NCBI RefSeq assembly: GCF_030815855.1
Contig: NZ_JAUSXG010000001.1
Coordinates: 4,960,001 to 5,024,000 of the forward strand
Reading direction: 5' to 3'
Length of the DNA: 64,000 bases
Source: Variovorax paradoxus
GTDB taxonomy: Bacteria > Pseudomonadota > Gammaproteobacteria > Burkholderiales > Burkholderiaceae_C
The position numbers and the translations under genes are program-made. Under the pieces are notes generated by a model. The model was not told the DNA's origin, did not search any database, and saw only the letters and a list, made by a program, of their open reading frames with translations. Positions 16,834-25,223 of this stretch are shown here, piece after piece (the first letter of the stretch is position 1; each line of letters begins with the position of its first letter).

Positions 16834-17919
16834 TCAGGCGTCTTCGAGGAAGGCTTCGCGCAGCACGCCCATGGCCTGCTGCACGGGGCGGTCGGAAAAA
16901 CTGAACAGCACCGCGTCTTCGCCGGCTGCCGACAGGCGCAGCGGCGCCCACGAGGGCACGACGAAGGTGTCGCGTGGGCCGAATTCGAAGCGCTGGCCGG
17001 CGATGTCCGCCGTGCCGCGGCCCTCGACCACGCTGTAGACGGCGCCGTCGGTCGCGCGGTGCGTCTTGCCGGCGAATCCCCTGGGCAGCAGCTGCAGGTG
17101 GGTGCCGATGGTGGGCATCGGCGCGCCGCCGGTCAGCGGGTTGATGTAGCGCAGCTTGTGGCCCAGCCACGCATCGGGCGCTTCCTGCTTCTGCAGCAGG
17201 GCCAGCGCCTCGCGGCTGCGGGCATAGGGGTAGTTGAAGATCGGCGAGGTGGGCGACACATGGTCGTGACGCACCGGCACCATGTTGTGGCCGAAGCGCG
17301 CGAGGCTGTTGCCCTCGGGGCGCGCCACGTGCTGCACCTTGGCGTCGTCGTTCTCGGCAAAGCCGGCGTCGAAGAAGCGCAGCATCGGAATGTCGAGCCC
17401 GTCGAGCCAGACCACCGGCTCCGCCGTGCCGCCGATGCCCTCGTTACCGTGGTCGTGCCAGGCCCACGACGGCGTGATGATGAAGTCGCCCGGGTACATG
17501 GTGGTGCGCTCGCCGCCCACCGTGGTGTAGGCCCCCTTGCCGTCGACGATGAAGCGCAGCGCCGACTGCACATGGCGGTGCGAAGGCGCCACCTCGCCCG
17601 GCATGATGAGCTGCAGGCCGGCGTAGATCGACTGCGTGATCGACGAATTGCCGGGCAGCGCCGGGTTCTCGAGCACGAGCACGCGGCGCACCGCTTCTTC
17701 GGCGGTGATGAGCTCGGCCGATTCCATCAGCAGCGGGCGGATCTCGTCGTAGCGCCAGAGCGCCGGCACGCAAGGCGTGGTGGGCTCGCGCGGCACCAGG
17801 GCGTGCAGCGACTCCCACAGCGGCGTGAGGTTCAGCGGGCGGATCCGCTCGTAGTAGTTGCGGCGCTCCGCGGCGTTGGCGGGGGCCGAGGCGGCCGGTT
17901 TCTGGGCTGTTGGATTCAT
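16834..17919 (-). CDS. gtdA: Gentisate 1,2-dioxygenase
   Basis: A 361-aa bicupin. The first cupin has the metal-ligand motif [19 protein letters not shown] and HDHGNEG. The second cupin, weaker in ligands, contains [17 protein letters not shown]. The N-terminal [17 protein letters not shown] is typical of gentisate or 1-hydroxy-2-naphthoate dioxygenases. The enzyme opens gentisate to maleylpyruvate using Fe(II) and O2. It is the first gene of the minus-strand aromatic operon, divergent from a LysR gene. 1-Hydroxy-2-naphthoate dioxygenase is a less likely alternative given the neighbours. Confidence 0.9.
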   Translation of the reverse strand: MNPTAQKPAASAPANAAERRNYYERIRPLNLTPLWESLHALVPREPTTPCVPALWRYDEIRPLLMESAELITAEEAVRRVLVLENPALPGNSSITQSIYAGLQLIMPGEVAPSHRHVQSALRFIVDGKGAYTTVGGERTTMYPGDFIITPSWAWHDHGNEGIGGTAEPVVWLDGLDIPMLRFFDAGFAENDDAKVQHVARPEGNSLARFGHNMVPVRHDHVSPTSPIFNYPYARSREALALLQKQEAPDAWLGHKLRYINPLTGGAPMPTIGTHLQLLPRGFAGKTHRATDGAVYSVVEGRGTADIAGQRFEFGPRDTFVVPSWAPLRLSAAGEDAVLFSFSDRPVQQAMGVLREAFLEDA

Positions 17920-17983
17920 GGCGGTTCGGCGGATCGTGCGGCCGTGGTCTCCTGGAATGCCGCAATCTTCCGCCTGTACTACT

Positions 17984-17994
17984 ATTGGCGCAAT
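17984..17994. promoter_or_regulatory. Candidate LysR operator between gtdA and its regulator
   Basis: ATTG-N3-CAAT is a small dyad in the 137-bp divergent region. It lies 65 bases from the gtdA start and 63 bases from the LysR start, where a LysR-type regulator would be expected to bind. The related sequence CGATAG occurs twice nearby (18005-18010 and 18027-18032). Assignment rests on position and symmetry only. Confidence 0.35.
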
Positions 17995-18056
17995 GGATCC
18001 TCGGCGATAGCTCCGATCCTGTTTTTCGATAGTGGTGGCTGCAAAGGAGCTGTTTC

Positions 18057-18953
18057 ATGGCCCAGCTCGATCTCGAATGGCTGCTGGTGTTCGACGAGGT
18101 CTACAAGACGGCCAACGTGTCGAGCGCCGCCGAGCGGCTCGGCATTTCCCAATCGGCGGCCAGCACCGCGCTGGCCCGGCTGCGCACGCATTTCGGCGAC
18201 AAGCTCTTCGTGCGGACCTCGCGCGGCATGGAGCCCACGCCCTATGCGCGGCAGATCCAGCCGCTGATGCTCGACATCCTCGACCGGCTGAACCGGGCCA
18301 AGGGCGGGCGCGCCAGCTTCGACCCGGCCACGGCGGCGCGCAGCTTTCGCATCTGCATGACCGACATCAGCGAGGTGGTGTTGCTTCCGGGCCTGCTCGG
18401 CCACCTGCGGCATGCGGCGCCCGGCGTGCGCATCGAGACCGAGATCATTTCGACCGAAAGCGCGCGCCGGCTCGAGGACGGCGCGGTCGACCTGGCCGTG
18501 GGCTTCATGCCGCAGCTGGACGCGGGCTTCTATCAGCAGACGCTCTTCATGCAGAACTTCGTCTGCCTGGCGGCGCGCAACCATCCGCGCATCGGCGAGC
18601 GGCTCACGCGCAAGCGCTTCGAGAGCGAGGCGCATGCGGTGGTGGCTTCTTCAGGCACCGGCCATGCCATCGTCGACAAGACCATCGCCCGGCTGGGGCT
18701 CCAGCGCAACGTGGTGGCCAGCCTCTCGAGCTTCCTGAGCGTGGCGCGCATCGTGGCGCACACGGAACTCATCGTGATCGTGCCGGCCATCCTCGGAAAG
18801 GTGCTGGCCACGCAGGAGCCCGTGAAGCTGCTGGAGCCGCCCTTCGAGCTGCCCGCCTATGCCGTCAAGCAGCACTGGCACGAGCGCTTCCATGCGGACG
18901 CCGGCAACGCCTGGCTGCGGCGCACGCTGGCGGAGCTGTTCGGCGGCAGCTGA
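18057..18953 (+). CDS. LysR-family regulator of the gentisate operon
   Basis: A 298-aa LysR protein. The N-terminal winged helix-turn-helix covers about residues 1-62 (LDLEWLLVFDEVYKTANVSSAAERLGISQSAAS) and belongs to the NagR/DntR/NodD-like subgroup with the LxxLRxxFGDxLFVR pattern. The effector domain follows, including SFRICMTDISEVVLLPGL. AAAGGAG lies 6 bases upstream of the ATG. Divergence from gtdA predicts control of the aromatic operon by an aromatic acid effector. Confidence 0.9.
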   Translation: MAQLDLEWLLVFDEVYKTANVSSAAERLGISQSAASTALARLRTHFGDKLFVRTSRGMEPTPYARQIQPLMLDILDRLNRAKGGRASFDPATAARSFRICMTDISEVVLLPGLLGHLRHAAPGVRIETEIISTESARRLEDGAVDLAVGFMPQLDAGFYQQTLFMQNFVCLAARNHPRIGERLTRKRFESEAHAVVASSGTGHAIVDKTIARLGLQRNVVASLSSFLSVARIVAHTELIVIVPAILGKVLATQEPVKLLEPPFELPAYAVKQHWHERFHADAGNAWLRRTLAELFGGS

Positions 18954-19048
18954 GCGTGCGGCCGGCGCCGACCGGCGGCGCTCATCCGTGAGGCCCGGCG
19001 CTCGCATAATCGGGGCTCCCACCCACACAGCCCACGAAAAGGCGGCGC

Positions 19049-19495
19049 ATGTCTTCCATCACCCTTCGTTTTCTGGCCGAACCCAGCACCGTCAACTTCG
19101 GCGGCAAGGTCCATGGCGGCACCGTCATGAAGTGGATCGACGAAGCCGGCTACGCCTGCGCCACCAGCTGGGCCAAGCGCTACTGCGTCACGGCGTTCAT
19201 CGGCAGCATCCGCTTTCACCACCCGATCATGATCGGCGACCTGGTCGAGGTCGAAGCCCGGCTGGCCTACACCGGCACCACCAGCATGAACATCTCGGTC
19301 GAGGTCCGCAGCGGCGACATGAAGGGCGGCACGATGGACAAGACCACCGAATGCCTGATCGTCTTCGTCTCGGTCGATTCGCACGGCCGGCCGCTGCCGG
19401 TGCAGCCCTATGTGCCCGGCACGCCGGGCGAAATGGCGCTGGCCGAACGGGCCAAGGCCCATCTGGACGCCAGCCGGGCGGCCGGAAAGGCGTAG
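19049..19495 (+). CDS. Hotdog-fold acyl-CoA thioesterase (YciA/BACH-like)
   Basis: A 148-aa single-hotdog thioesterase. The signature VNFGGKVHGGTVMKWIDEAGY carries the catalytic Asp, and FIGSIRFHHPIMIGDLVEV is the family beta-strand pair. Length matches YciA-type enzymes, which cleave diverse acyl-CoAs as hexamers. AAAAGGCGG precedes the ATG. It is a separate transcription unit after the LysR gene, with a CATAAT box at 19005-19010 as a possible -10. Confidence 0.9.
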   Translation: MSSITLRFLAEPSTVNFGGKVHGGTVMKWIDEAGYACATSWAKRYCVTAFIGSIRFHHPIMIGDLVEVEARLAYTGTTSMNISVEVRSGDMKGGTMDKTTECLIVFVSVDSHGRPLPVQPYVPGTPGEMALAERAKAHLDASRAAGKA

Positions 19496-19551
19496 CCTGC
19501 CAAGGCTGCGTTCATAGGCGTGAAGCTCTAAAGGGAGAGGCGTCTTGCGGC

Positions 19552-19557
19552 TAGAGT
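19552..19557 (+). promoter_or_regulatory. TAGAGT hexamer, candidate -10 box of the phasin gene
   Basis: TAGAGT lies 30 bases before the phasin ATG. The same hexamer lies 30 bases before the TetR gene (20208-20213) and 36 bases before atuC (46295-46300), and TAGACT lies 28 bases before the propeller lipoprotein gene (43655-43660). The repeated spacing supports a -10 role; no good -35 is visible here. Confidence 0.35.
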
Positions 19558-19587
19558 AGCCCGATTGTTTTCACAGGAACATTCCGC

Positions 19588-20097
19588 ATGGCTACCCAGG
19601 ACGACGAACACGGCAACAACAAGGGCTCCGACCGCATCAAGGATTCCGCCCAGCAGATCTGGCTGGCCGGGCTTGGCGCCTTTGCCAAGATGCAGCAGGA
19701 AGGCAGCAAGGCTTTCGAAGCGCTGGTGAAAGACGGCGCCGGCATGCAGAAGAAGACCCAGGCCGCGGCCGAGGAAACCCTCGCGCAGGCGCAGACGCGC
19801 ATGGCCGGCTTTGCGAGCGAATTCGGCACCAAGGCCGCGGGCCAATGGGGCAAGCTCGAGAACATCTTCGAAGAGCGGGTGGCGCGCGCGCTCGAAAAGC
19901 TGGGCGTCCCCTCGGTCGCCGAGCACGCGGCGCTGCAGGCCCGCGTGGCCGCGCTCGAGGCCGAACTGCAGCGCAGCCAAGGCCAGCCAAACGCCGCTCC
20001 GGTCCGGGCGACGAGCCGCAAGACAGCGGGCCGCAACGCGCCGCCCGCCTCCGCCGCCGCCAAGAAGACCGTGCGGCGCAGCACCAAAGCCGGCTAG
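19588..20097 (+). CDS. Phasin-family PHA granule-associated protein
   Basis: A 169-aa protein of the PhaI/PhaF-like poly(hydroxyalkanoate) granule family. The N-terminal half is an amphipathic helix region typical of phasins (IWLAGLGAFAKMQQEGSKAFEALVKDG). A short coiled-coil follows at about residues 105-135 (HAALQARVAALEAELQR). The C-terminus is a lysine/alanine/arginine-rich histone-H1-like tail (AAAKKTVRRSTKAG), as in phasins that tie granules to the nucleoid. TTTTCACAGGAACA precedes the ATG. Confidence 0.9.
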   Translation: MATQDDEHGNNKGSDRIKDSAQQIWLAGLGAFAKMQQEGSKAFEALVKDGAGMQKKTQAAAEETLAQAQTRMAGFASEFGTKAAGQWGKLENIFEERVARALEKLGVPSVAEHAALQARVAALEAELQRSQGQPNAAPVRATSRKTAGRNAPPASAAAKKTVRRSTKAG

Positions 20098-20134
20098 GCA
20101 CGCCAAGCCGGCCGGCGCCGGGAAAGCCCCCGCT

Positions 20135-20169
20135 TTTTGCGGCACCGCACAACGCGGGGTGCCGCAAAA
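20135..20169. repeat. Perfect 12-bp inverted repeat between the phasin and TetR genes
   Basis: TTTTGCGGCACC (20135-20146) and GGTGCCGCAAAA (20158-20169) flank an 11-base spacer. The A residues end the 3' arm on either strand, so this is not a T-tailed terminator. It may be an operator for the adjacent TetR protein or an mRNA 3'-end stem-loop. Confidence 0.6.
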
Positions 20170-20185
20170 CATTGCCCTGCCCCGT

Positions 20186-20213
20186 TTGTGCTGCGGTGCA
20201 CATACGCTAGAGT
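20186..20213 (+). promoter_or_regulatory. Candidate promoter of the TetR gene
   Basis: TTGTGC (20186-20191) is followed after 16 bases by TAGAGT (20208-20213), 30 bases ahead of the ATG at 20244. It lies just downstream of the 12-bp inverted repeat at 20135-20169, so a repressor bound there would sit immediately upstream of the -35. Confidence 0.4.
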
Positions 20214-20243
20214 GTCCTCAAGAGAAAAAAACGGGGACTCGAC

Positions 20244-20948
20244 ATGGCCAAGAAGGCGCCACGCCGCACAGCGCAACGCATCCTTGAAGCCGCACTGGAG
20301 CTGTTCAACCGCTTCGGGGAGCCGAACGTTTCCACCACGCTGGTGGCGGGCGAGCTCAACATCAGTCCCGGCAATCTCTACTATCACTACCCCGCCAAGG
20401 AAGAGCTGATCAACAAGCTCTACGAAGGCTACGAGGCCGAGCTCAACGAGCTCCTGCATGCCAGCGAGGGCGTGCACGACGTGGAAGACGCCTGGTTTTT
20501 CATGCACAGCCTGTTCGAACTGATCTGGCGCTACCGCTTTCTGTACCGCGACCTGAACGATCTGCTGAGCAAGAATCGGCGCCTCGAGACGCAGTTTCAA
20601 CTCGTGCTCAAGAACAAGGCCCGCGCCATCCGTACGCTGATTGCCGGCCTGAGCCGGGCCGGCCACCTCGACATCGATGCCCATGAGGTCGACACGCTCG
20701 CGCAGAGCATGGTGGTGGTGCTGACCTACTGGCTCAGCTATGAATACGTGCGCAACCCGCGCGAAGCGCTCGAACCCGCGCATGCGCAGGGCGCATTGAT
20801 GCGCGGCGGGCAGCACACGCTGCACCTGCTCGCGCCGTACCTCGGACACGAGCAGCGGAGGCATTTGCTGACACTTAGCAGCGCCTATAGCGGCGAAGAT
20901 TCGGCAAGCGCCGCGCCGTCGGTCGCCCCCATCGATCTGGCGGCCTAG
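20244..20948 (+). CDS. TetR-family transcriptional regulator
   Basis: A 234-aa TetR protein. The DNA-binding domain spans residues about 8-56 (AQRILEAALELFNRFGEPNVSTTLVAGELNISPGNLYYHYPAKEELI), with the classic helix-turn-helix and the LYYHYxxKEEL end. The C-terminal ligand domain is all helical and matches a TetR C-terminal group common in beta-proteobacteria. Its TAG stop is directly followed by the ATG of the TPR-like gene, so the two form an operon. The ligand is unknown. A fatty acid or PHA link is suggested only by neighbours. Confidence 0.92.
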   Translation: MAKKAPRRTAQRILEAALELFNRFGEPNVSTTLVAGELNISPGNLYYHYPAKEELINKLYEGYEAELNELLHASEGVHDVEDAWFFMHSLFELIWRYRFLYRDLNDLLSKNRRLETQFQLVLKNKARAIRTLIAGLSRAGHLDIDAHEVDTLAQSMVVVLTYWLSYEYVRNPREALEPAHAQGALMRGGQHTLHLLAPYLGHEQRRHLLTLSSAYSGEDSASAAPSVAPIDLAA

Positions 20949-21791
20949 ATGACCATGCCTCATCCCGATTTCAAACCGCTTTCGCTGATGTCCGCCCATC
21001 CGGTTGCCGCCACGGCGGAACCCTGGACCTCGCTGCCCTACGCGGACGTGCCGCGCTATGACGCACGCACCGTGCTGTCGCAGTGGCAGCGCCTGCATGC
21101 CGGCCATCCGTTGCCGCCCCCGGCCGGGGACCATCCGCTGGCCGACGGCTGGGCGCTGTATCACAGCGGCCAATTCGAGCGAGCCGCCACGCTCGGGCTG
21201 CTGCATGGCCCCGAAGGCCTGGTGCTGGCCAACCAGGCCACGGCCATCTACGCCAACTACCTCGAGCCCCGCGAATCGGTGCGGCTTTCGATGTTCCGCC
21301 AGGTCATCGAACGCGCCGGTGCGCAGGCCACCGCCGAACCCGACAACTGCCAGGCGCTCTACTGGCAGGCTTATGCGCTCGGCCGCTACAGCCAGGGCAT
21401 CAGCGTGGCGCGCGCGCTGGCGCAAGGCCTCGGCACCAAGCTGAAGGGCGCGCTGGAGCGCGTGATCGAACTGCAGCCGAACCACGCCGACGCGCACATC
21501 GCGCTGGCGGCATTCCATGCCGAGGTGATCGACAAGGTGGGTGCGCTGGTCGGGCGCATGACGTACGGCGTGCGGGCCGACATGTCGACCGAGCTGTTCG
21601 AGCGCGGCCTCGCGCTGCACCCCCACGCGCCGAACGCGCTGATGGAATACGGCCGCGCGCTTCTCATGCTGCACGGCGACGAACGCCTGGGCGAGGCGAC
21701 GCAGCTGTACGAAAAGGCCGCGGCGCTGGAGCCAGTGGATGCGAAGGATCGGCTGGACGTCGAACTGGCGCGCGCGGGGTTGACGGACTGA
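20949..21791 (+). CDS. TPR-like protein co-transcribed with the TetR regulator
   Basis: A 280-aa soluble protein without signal peptide. The region from about residue 65 to the end is helical with degenerate tetratricopeptide repeats (GWALYHSGQFERAATLGLLHG; ALERVIELQPNHADAHIALAAFHAEVI; ERGLALHPHAPNALMEYGRALL). The start codon abuts the TetR stop without spacing, so it is translated together with it. TPR proteins usually serve as scaffolds or chaperones. A specific function cannot be given. Confidence 0.75.
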   Translation: MTMPHPDFKPLSLMSAHPVAATAEPWTSLPYADVPRYDARTVLSQWQRLHAGHPLPPPAGDHPLADGWALYHSGQFERAATLGLLHGPEGLVLANQATAIYANYLEPRESVRLSMFRQVIERAGAQATAEPDNCQALYWQAYALGRYSQGISVARALAQGLGTKLKGALERVIELQPNHADAHIALAAFHAEVIDKVGALVGRMTYGVRADMSTELFERGLALHPHAPNALMEYGRALLMLHGDERLGEATQLYEKAAALEPVDAKDRLDVELARAGLTD

Positions 21792-21833
21792 ACCAAGCGG
21801 CAGCGCATGGTCGGGCGGGCGGCGCCCACGCTG

Positions 21834-22253
21834 TTACAGCGCCTTGAAGGTCGCGTACAGAAGACCAACGGCAGCAACGATGGAAGCCCAGGCCCCCACC
21901 ATGTTGCCGAGATACACCCACTTTCCGAGCCCTGTGCCGCTGGCGTCCAATCCCCGCTGCCCGGTGATGGCGGCCAACGGCGTGGAAACGCAAAAGCCGT
22001 AGGCGGAGACGATCAGCGCAACGGCGATGACCCACTGCACGGGCACCGAAGCGACCAGGCCGGGAAGCAGCGCCGCAACGGCAAGCATCAGCACGGCGCC
22101 GATCGGCAGGCTCAGATGCGCCACCCGCCACGAGTTCACGACATGAGCGGCGTCGCCGCGCTTGATGGCTCGCGCATACGGCGCGCCAAGAAGCAGGCCG
22201 AAGAGAAGAACGATGGCGCCATGAAAAGCAAGATGGCGAGACGATGCATCCAT
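21834..22253 (-). CDS. Small four-helix membrane protein
   Basis: A 139-aa protein with four hydrophobic segments (about residues 8-28, 48-70, 73-95 and 115-137). The first carries HGAIVLLFGLLLGAPYARA and the second begins after WRVAHLSLPIGA. The size, the early His-Gly in helix 1 and the segment AHLS...G recall the styrene-oxide-isomerase-like membrane family, but this is a weak resemblance. It stands alone on the minus strand between the TPR gene and the acyl-CoA-binding protein gene. Confidence 0.65.
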   Translation of the reverse strand: MDASSRHLAFHGAIVLLFGLLLGAPYARAIKRGDAAHVVNSWRVAHLSLPIGAVLMLAVAALLPGLVASVPVQWVIAVALIVSAYGFCVSTPLAAITGQRGLDASGTGLGKWVYLGNMVGAWASIVAAVGLLYATFKAL

Positions 22254-22388
22254 GCGGGAGTGCCCGGTAAGAAAAGGACGGCGATCATCGCATCTGTCTG
22301 GGCGGCCAGCGAGTGGCCAACGGCCCGCCGCCGGTCATTAAGATCGTCGTTCTCCTTTTCTTCTCTCTTCTTCCTCTGCCAACCCGCC

Positions 22389-22646
22389 ATGTCAGACCTC
22401 AACGCCCAATTCGAAGCCGCCCAGGCCAACTCCAAGCTGCTGGCCGAGCGCCCCGACAATCCGACGCTGCTCAAGATCTACGGCCTCTTCAAGCAGGCGA
22501 CCGAAGGCGACAACGCCGCCAAGAAGCCCAGCTTCAGCGACATCGTCGCGCGTGCCAAGTGGGACGCGTGGACCGCTCAGAAGGGCTTGAGCGCCGACGA
22601 GGCCAAGCAGAAGTACATCGACTTGATCGAATCGCTGCGCGGCTGA
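22389..22646 (+). CDS. Acyl-CoA-binding protein
   Basis: An 85-aa four-helix ACBP. Family motifs are ERPDNPTLLKIYGLFKQATEGD (the ligand-contact Tyr and Lys), FSDIVARAKWDAWTAQKG and AKQKYIDLIESL. The length equals eukaryotic and bacterial ACBPs. The protein sequesters medium- and long-chain acyl-CoAs in the cytosol. The ATG at 22389 follows a pyrimidine-rich stretch with no good ribosome-binding site. It faces the CoA-transferase gene, 15 bases away. Confidence 0.95.
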   Translation: MSDLNAQFEAAQANSKLLAERPDNPTLLKIYGLFKQATEGDNAAKKPSFSDIVARAKWDAWTAQKGLSADEAKQKYIDLIESLRG

Positions 22647-22661
22647 CCAGCGCGCACGCCG

Positions 22662-23909
22662 CTAGCCGACGATGCCGCGCGCGTGCAGCGCAGCGATCTG
22701 CTCGGCGCTCAGGCCGATCTCCTTCAACACGGCATCGGTGTCCGCGCCCAGCGCGGGCGCGTTGTGCCGATGGCTGGCCGGCGTGAGCGACAGCTTGGGT
22801 ACGAAGCCGGGCACGGCGAGCGCACTGCCATCGCGCATCGGCACCTGCTGCAGCATGCCGCGCGCGGCGTAGTGCGGGTCGGCCGCGATGTCGGCGATGG
22901 TGTAGATGCGGCCCGCAGGCACGTGCGCCGCATCGAGCGCGGCCAGCACTTCGTCCACGGTGCGCTGCGCGGTCCAGTCGCCGATGGCGGCATCGAGCAT
23001 GCCCACCTGCGCCACCCGGCCCGCGTTGCCGGCCAGCGCCGGATCTGTGGCGAGATCGGGCCGGCCGATGCATTCCATCAACCGGCGGAAGATGCTGTCG
23101 CCGTTGCCCGCCACGATGGCATAGCCGCCATCGGCGCAGCGGTAGGCATTGGTGGGCGCAATGCCGGGCAGCGCGCTGCCGGCCGCCTCGCGCACCGCAC
23201 CGAACGCGCTGTACTCGGGCAGCAGGCTTTCCATGCAGTTGAAGACGGCTTCGTAGAGCGCCACGTCCACGACTTGCCCTTTTCCCTTCGGGTAATCGGG
23301 GCTCGCGGTGGCATGGCGGTGCTGCATGGCCATGAGCACGCCGATCACCCCGTGCAACGACGCCAGCGTGTCGCCGATGGACACGCCCACGCGCACCGGC
23401 ACGCGGCCAGGCTCGCCCGTGAGGTGGCGCAGCCCGCCCATGGCTTCGGCCACCACGCCGAAACCGGGCCGGTCGCGGTAGGGGCCGGTCTGGCCGTAGC
23501 CGCTGATGCGCAGCATCACGAGCGCGGGGTTGGCCGCCAGCAGATCGTCGGGGCCGAGGCCCCAGCCTTCCATCGCGCCGGGACGGAAGTTCTCGATCAG
23601 CACGTCGGCCTCGGCGGCAAGCTGCCGCACGATGGCCTGTGCTTCGGCCTGGCGCAGGTCCAGCGCCAGCGAACGCTTGTTGCGCGACTGCACCTGCCAC
23701 CAGACCGAGGTGCCGTCTTTCAGCAACCGCCAGCTGCGCAGCGGATCGCCCGCGCCGGGCGGCTCGATCTTGATCACCTCGGCGCCGAAGTCGGCCAGGG
23801 TGCGTGCCGCGAAAGGGCCGGCAATCAGCTGGCCGAGTTCGACGACCTTGAGGCCGGCCAGCGGACCTGCGGCGCCCGGTTCCGCGGGAGAAAAAGAGGT
23901 GTTCGTCAT
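22662..23909 (-). CDS. Class III (CaiB/BaiF) CoA transferase
   Basis: A 415-aa family III CoA transferase that moves CoA between acyl-CoA and a free acid through an aspartyl-CoA thioester. Hallmarks are LAGLKVVELGQLIAGPFAARTLADFGAEVIKIE near residue 20-50, SRNKRSLALDLR, and VLIENFRPGAMEGWGLGPDDL with the region of the catalytic Asp downstream. The ATG at 23909 (MTNTSFSPAEPG) was chosen because the extension to 24059 has no family counterpart. The acid partner is unknown. Confidence 0.92.
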   Translation of the reverse strand: MTNTSFSPAEPGAAGPLAGLKVVELGQLIAGPFAARTLADFGAEVIKIEPPGAGDPLRSWRLLKDGTSVWWQVQSRNKRSLALDLRQAEAQAIVRQLAAEADVLIENFRPGAMEGWGLGPDDLLAANPALVMLRISGYGQTGPYRDRPGFGVVAEAMGGLRHLTGEPGRVPVRVGVSIGDTLASLHGVIGVLMAMQHRHATASPDYPKGKGQVVDVALYEAVFNCMESLLPEYSAFGAVREAAGSALPGIAPTNAYRCADGGYAIVAGNGDSIFRRLMECIGRPDLATDPALAGNAGRVAQVGMLDAAIGDWTAQRTVDEVLAALDAAHVPAGRIYTIADIAADPHYAARGMLQQVPMRDGSALAVPGFVPKLSLTPASHRHNAPALGADTDAVLKEIGLSAEQIAALHARGIVG

Positions 23910-24211
23910 GGCGCCACAGTGTGCCGCGGCATTCAAGCAGCCCTCGCGGGGCGGGAAAACACCTATGAATTCTTGACTCGGCACTTTCGGCGCTTTCCGC
24001 GGTGCAGCAATCGGCCGCGAAGGACCCTTGTCTCCCGAGGAGAAAGTAGTTTGCTGCATCGCAATGCGGTGGCCCGTCGGCCTGCCCGGAAGTCAAAAAA
24101 GTATCAATCTCGGGCTCCAACTCTGGTTGTGGGCGTCCGGGGCGATTCGTACAGTCCGCCCACGGTCATACGCCGCAAACAAGACTCAGAGACAAGGAAA
24201 AGGAAAAGCCG
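23910..24211. promoter_or_regulatory. Divergent intergenic region between CoA transferase and AraC genes
   Basis: This 302-bp region holds the promoters of two divergent genes. The best candidate for the araC-type gene is TTGTGG (24127-24132), a 17-base spacer and TACAGT (24150-24155). A TTGACT with no partner -10 lies near 23972. No RNA gene, ORF with coding character or inverted repeat was recognised in the rest. Confidence 0.4.
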
Positions 24212-25111
24212 ATGCAACCCGATCTGGAAATCGTCGAGGTCCGCGGGGACGAATCGTTCACCGCCTGGGCCCACGGCTATCCGTATCGCACGGTGCGGTG
24301 GCATTTCCATCCCGAGTACGAGATCCAGCTGATCGTCGAGACCAAGGGCGTGTATTTCGTGGGCGACCACGTCGGCCATTTCGAACCCGGCAACCTCGTG
24401 CTCATGGGCCCCGACCTGCCGCACAACTGGATCAGCGACGTGCCCGCGGGCCAGAGCGTCGAGCGGCGCGGCATCGTGATCCAGTTTCCGGCCGGGCTGG
24501 TCGACAAGATGGCGGGCGCCTTTCCGGAATTTGCCCGCCTCGCCCCGCTGCTGGCCGAGGCCCGCTCGGGCCTGCTCTTCTCGGCCGAGGCGGCAGTCGC
24601 GGCCAAGCCGATGATGGAAGCGCTGCTCGAAGCGCGCGGCCTGCGCCGCGTGATCCTGCTACTGTCGCTGCTCGAGCTGCTGGAGGGCAGCAACGACCGC
24701 CAGCGGCTCGCAAGCCCGGCGTTCAAGCCCGACCCCAAGGCCTTCATGTCGCACGCCATCAACAACGTGCTCGCGCACATCGCGGCCAACCTGGGCGACG
24801 ACTTGCGCGAACCGATGCTCGCCGAACTGGTGGGGCAAAGCCCGAGCGCTTTCTCGCGCGCATTCCGCAAGCACACGGGCCAGTCGTTCGTGCGCTATGT
24901 GAATCGGCTGCGCATCAGCCGAGCCTGCGAGCTGCTCACCAACAGCGAAAAACCGGTGCTCGACGTCTGCATGGACGTGGGCTTCAACAACGTGTCGAAC
25001 TTCAACCGCCAGTTCCTGCTGCACAAGCGCATGCCGCCGACGAAGTTCCGCAGTTTTCATCGCATGCAGGCCGCGCAAGCCGTGAACCTGCGTGCCGCCA
25101 GCGTGCCGTAG
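24212..25111 (+). CDS. AraC-family regulator of the alditol locus
   Basis: A 299-aa regulator. The N-terminal cupin sensor domain includes RTVRWHFHPEYEIQLIVETKGVYFVGDH and FEPGNLVLMGPDLPHNW. The C-terminal double helix-turn-helix covers about residues 190-290 (LAELVGQSPSAFSRAFRKHTGQSFVRYVNRLRI; ACELL; VCMDVGFNNVSNFNRQFLLHKRMPPTKFR). It lies 112 bases upstream of the sugar-type ABC importer in the same direction and probably activates it in response to the substrate. Confidence 0.92.
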   Translation: MQPDLEIVEVRGDESFTAWAHGYPYRTVRWHFHPEYEIQLIVETKGVYFVGDHVGHFEPGNLVLMGPDLPHNWISDVPAGQSVERRGIVIQFPAGLVDKMAGAFPEFARLAPLLAEARSGLLFSAEAAVAAKPMMEALLEARGLRRVILLLSLLELLEGSNDRQRLASPAFKPDPKAFMSHAINNVLAHIAANLGDDLREPMLAELVGQSPSAFSRAFRKHTGQSFVRYVNRLRISRACELLTNSEKPVLDVCMDVGFNNVSNFNRQFLLHKRMPPTKFRSFHRMQAAQAVNLRAASVP

Positions 25112-25223
25112 CAGGCTTCCGCCGTTCCTCGTGTCCTCATCGGCGCGGCGCTTCGGGCGCGGCGTGGGGGCGCCTTTGCCCGCGTTTTTCGACAGCCATC
25201 ACAAACCAGGAGACACAGCCACC

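Noticed and set aside
20135..20169. Intrinsic terminator for the phasin gene
   Set aside because: The 3' arm ends in A residues on both strands and no T tract follows, so rho-independent termination is unlikely.
20094..21674. 526-codon minus-strand frame opposite the TetR and TPR genes
   Set aside because: Low-complexity His/Arg/Val-rich product, no motif, no start signal; the plus-strand genes are convincing.
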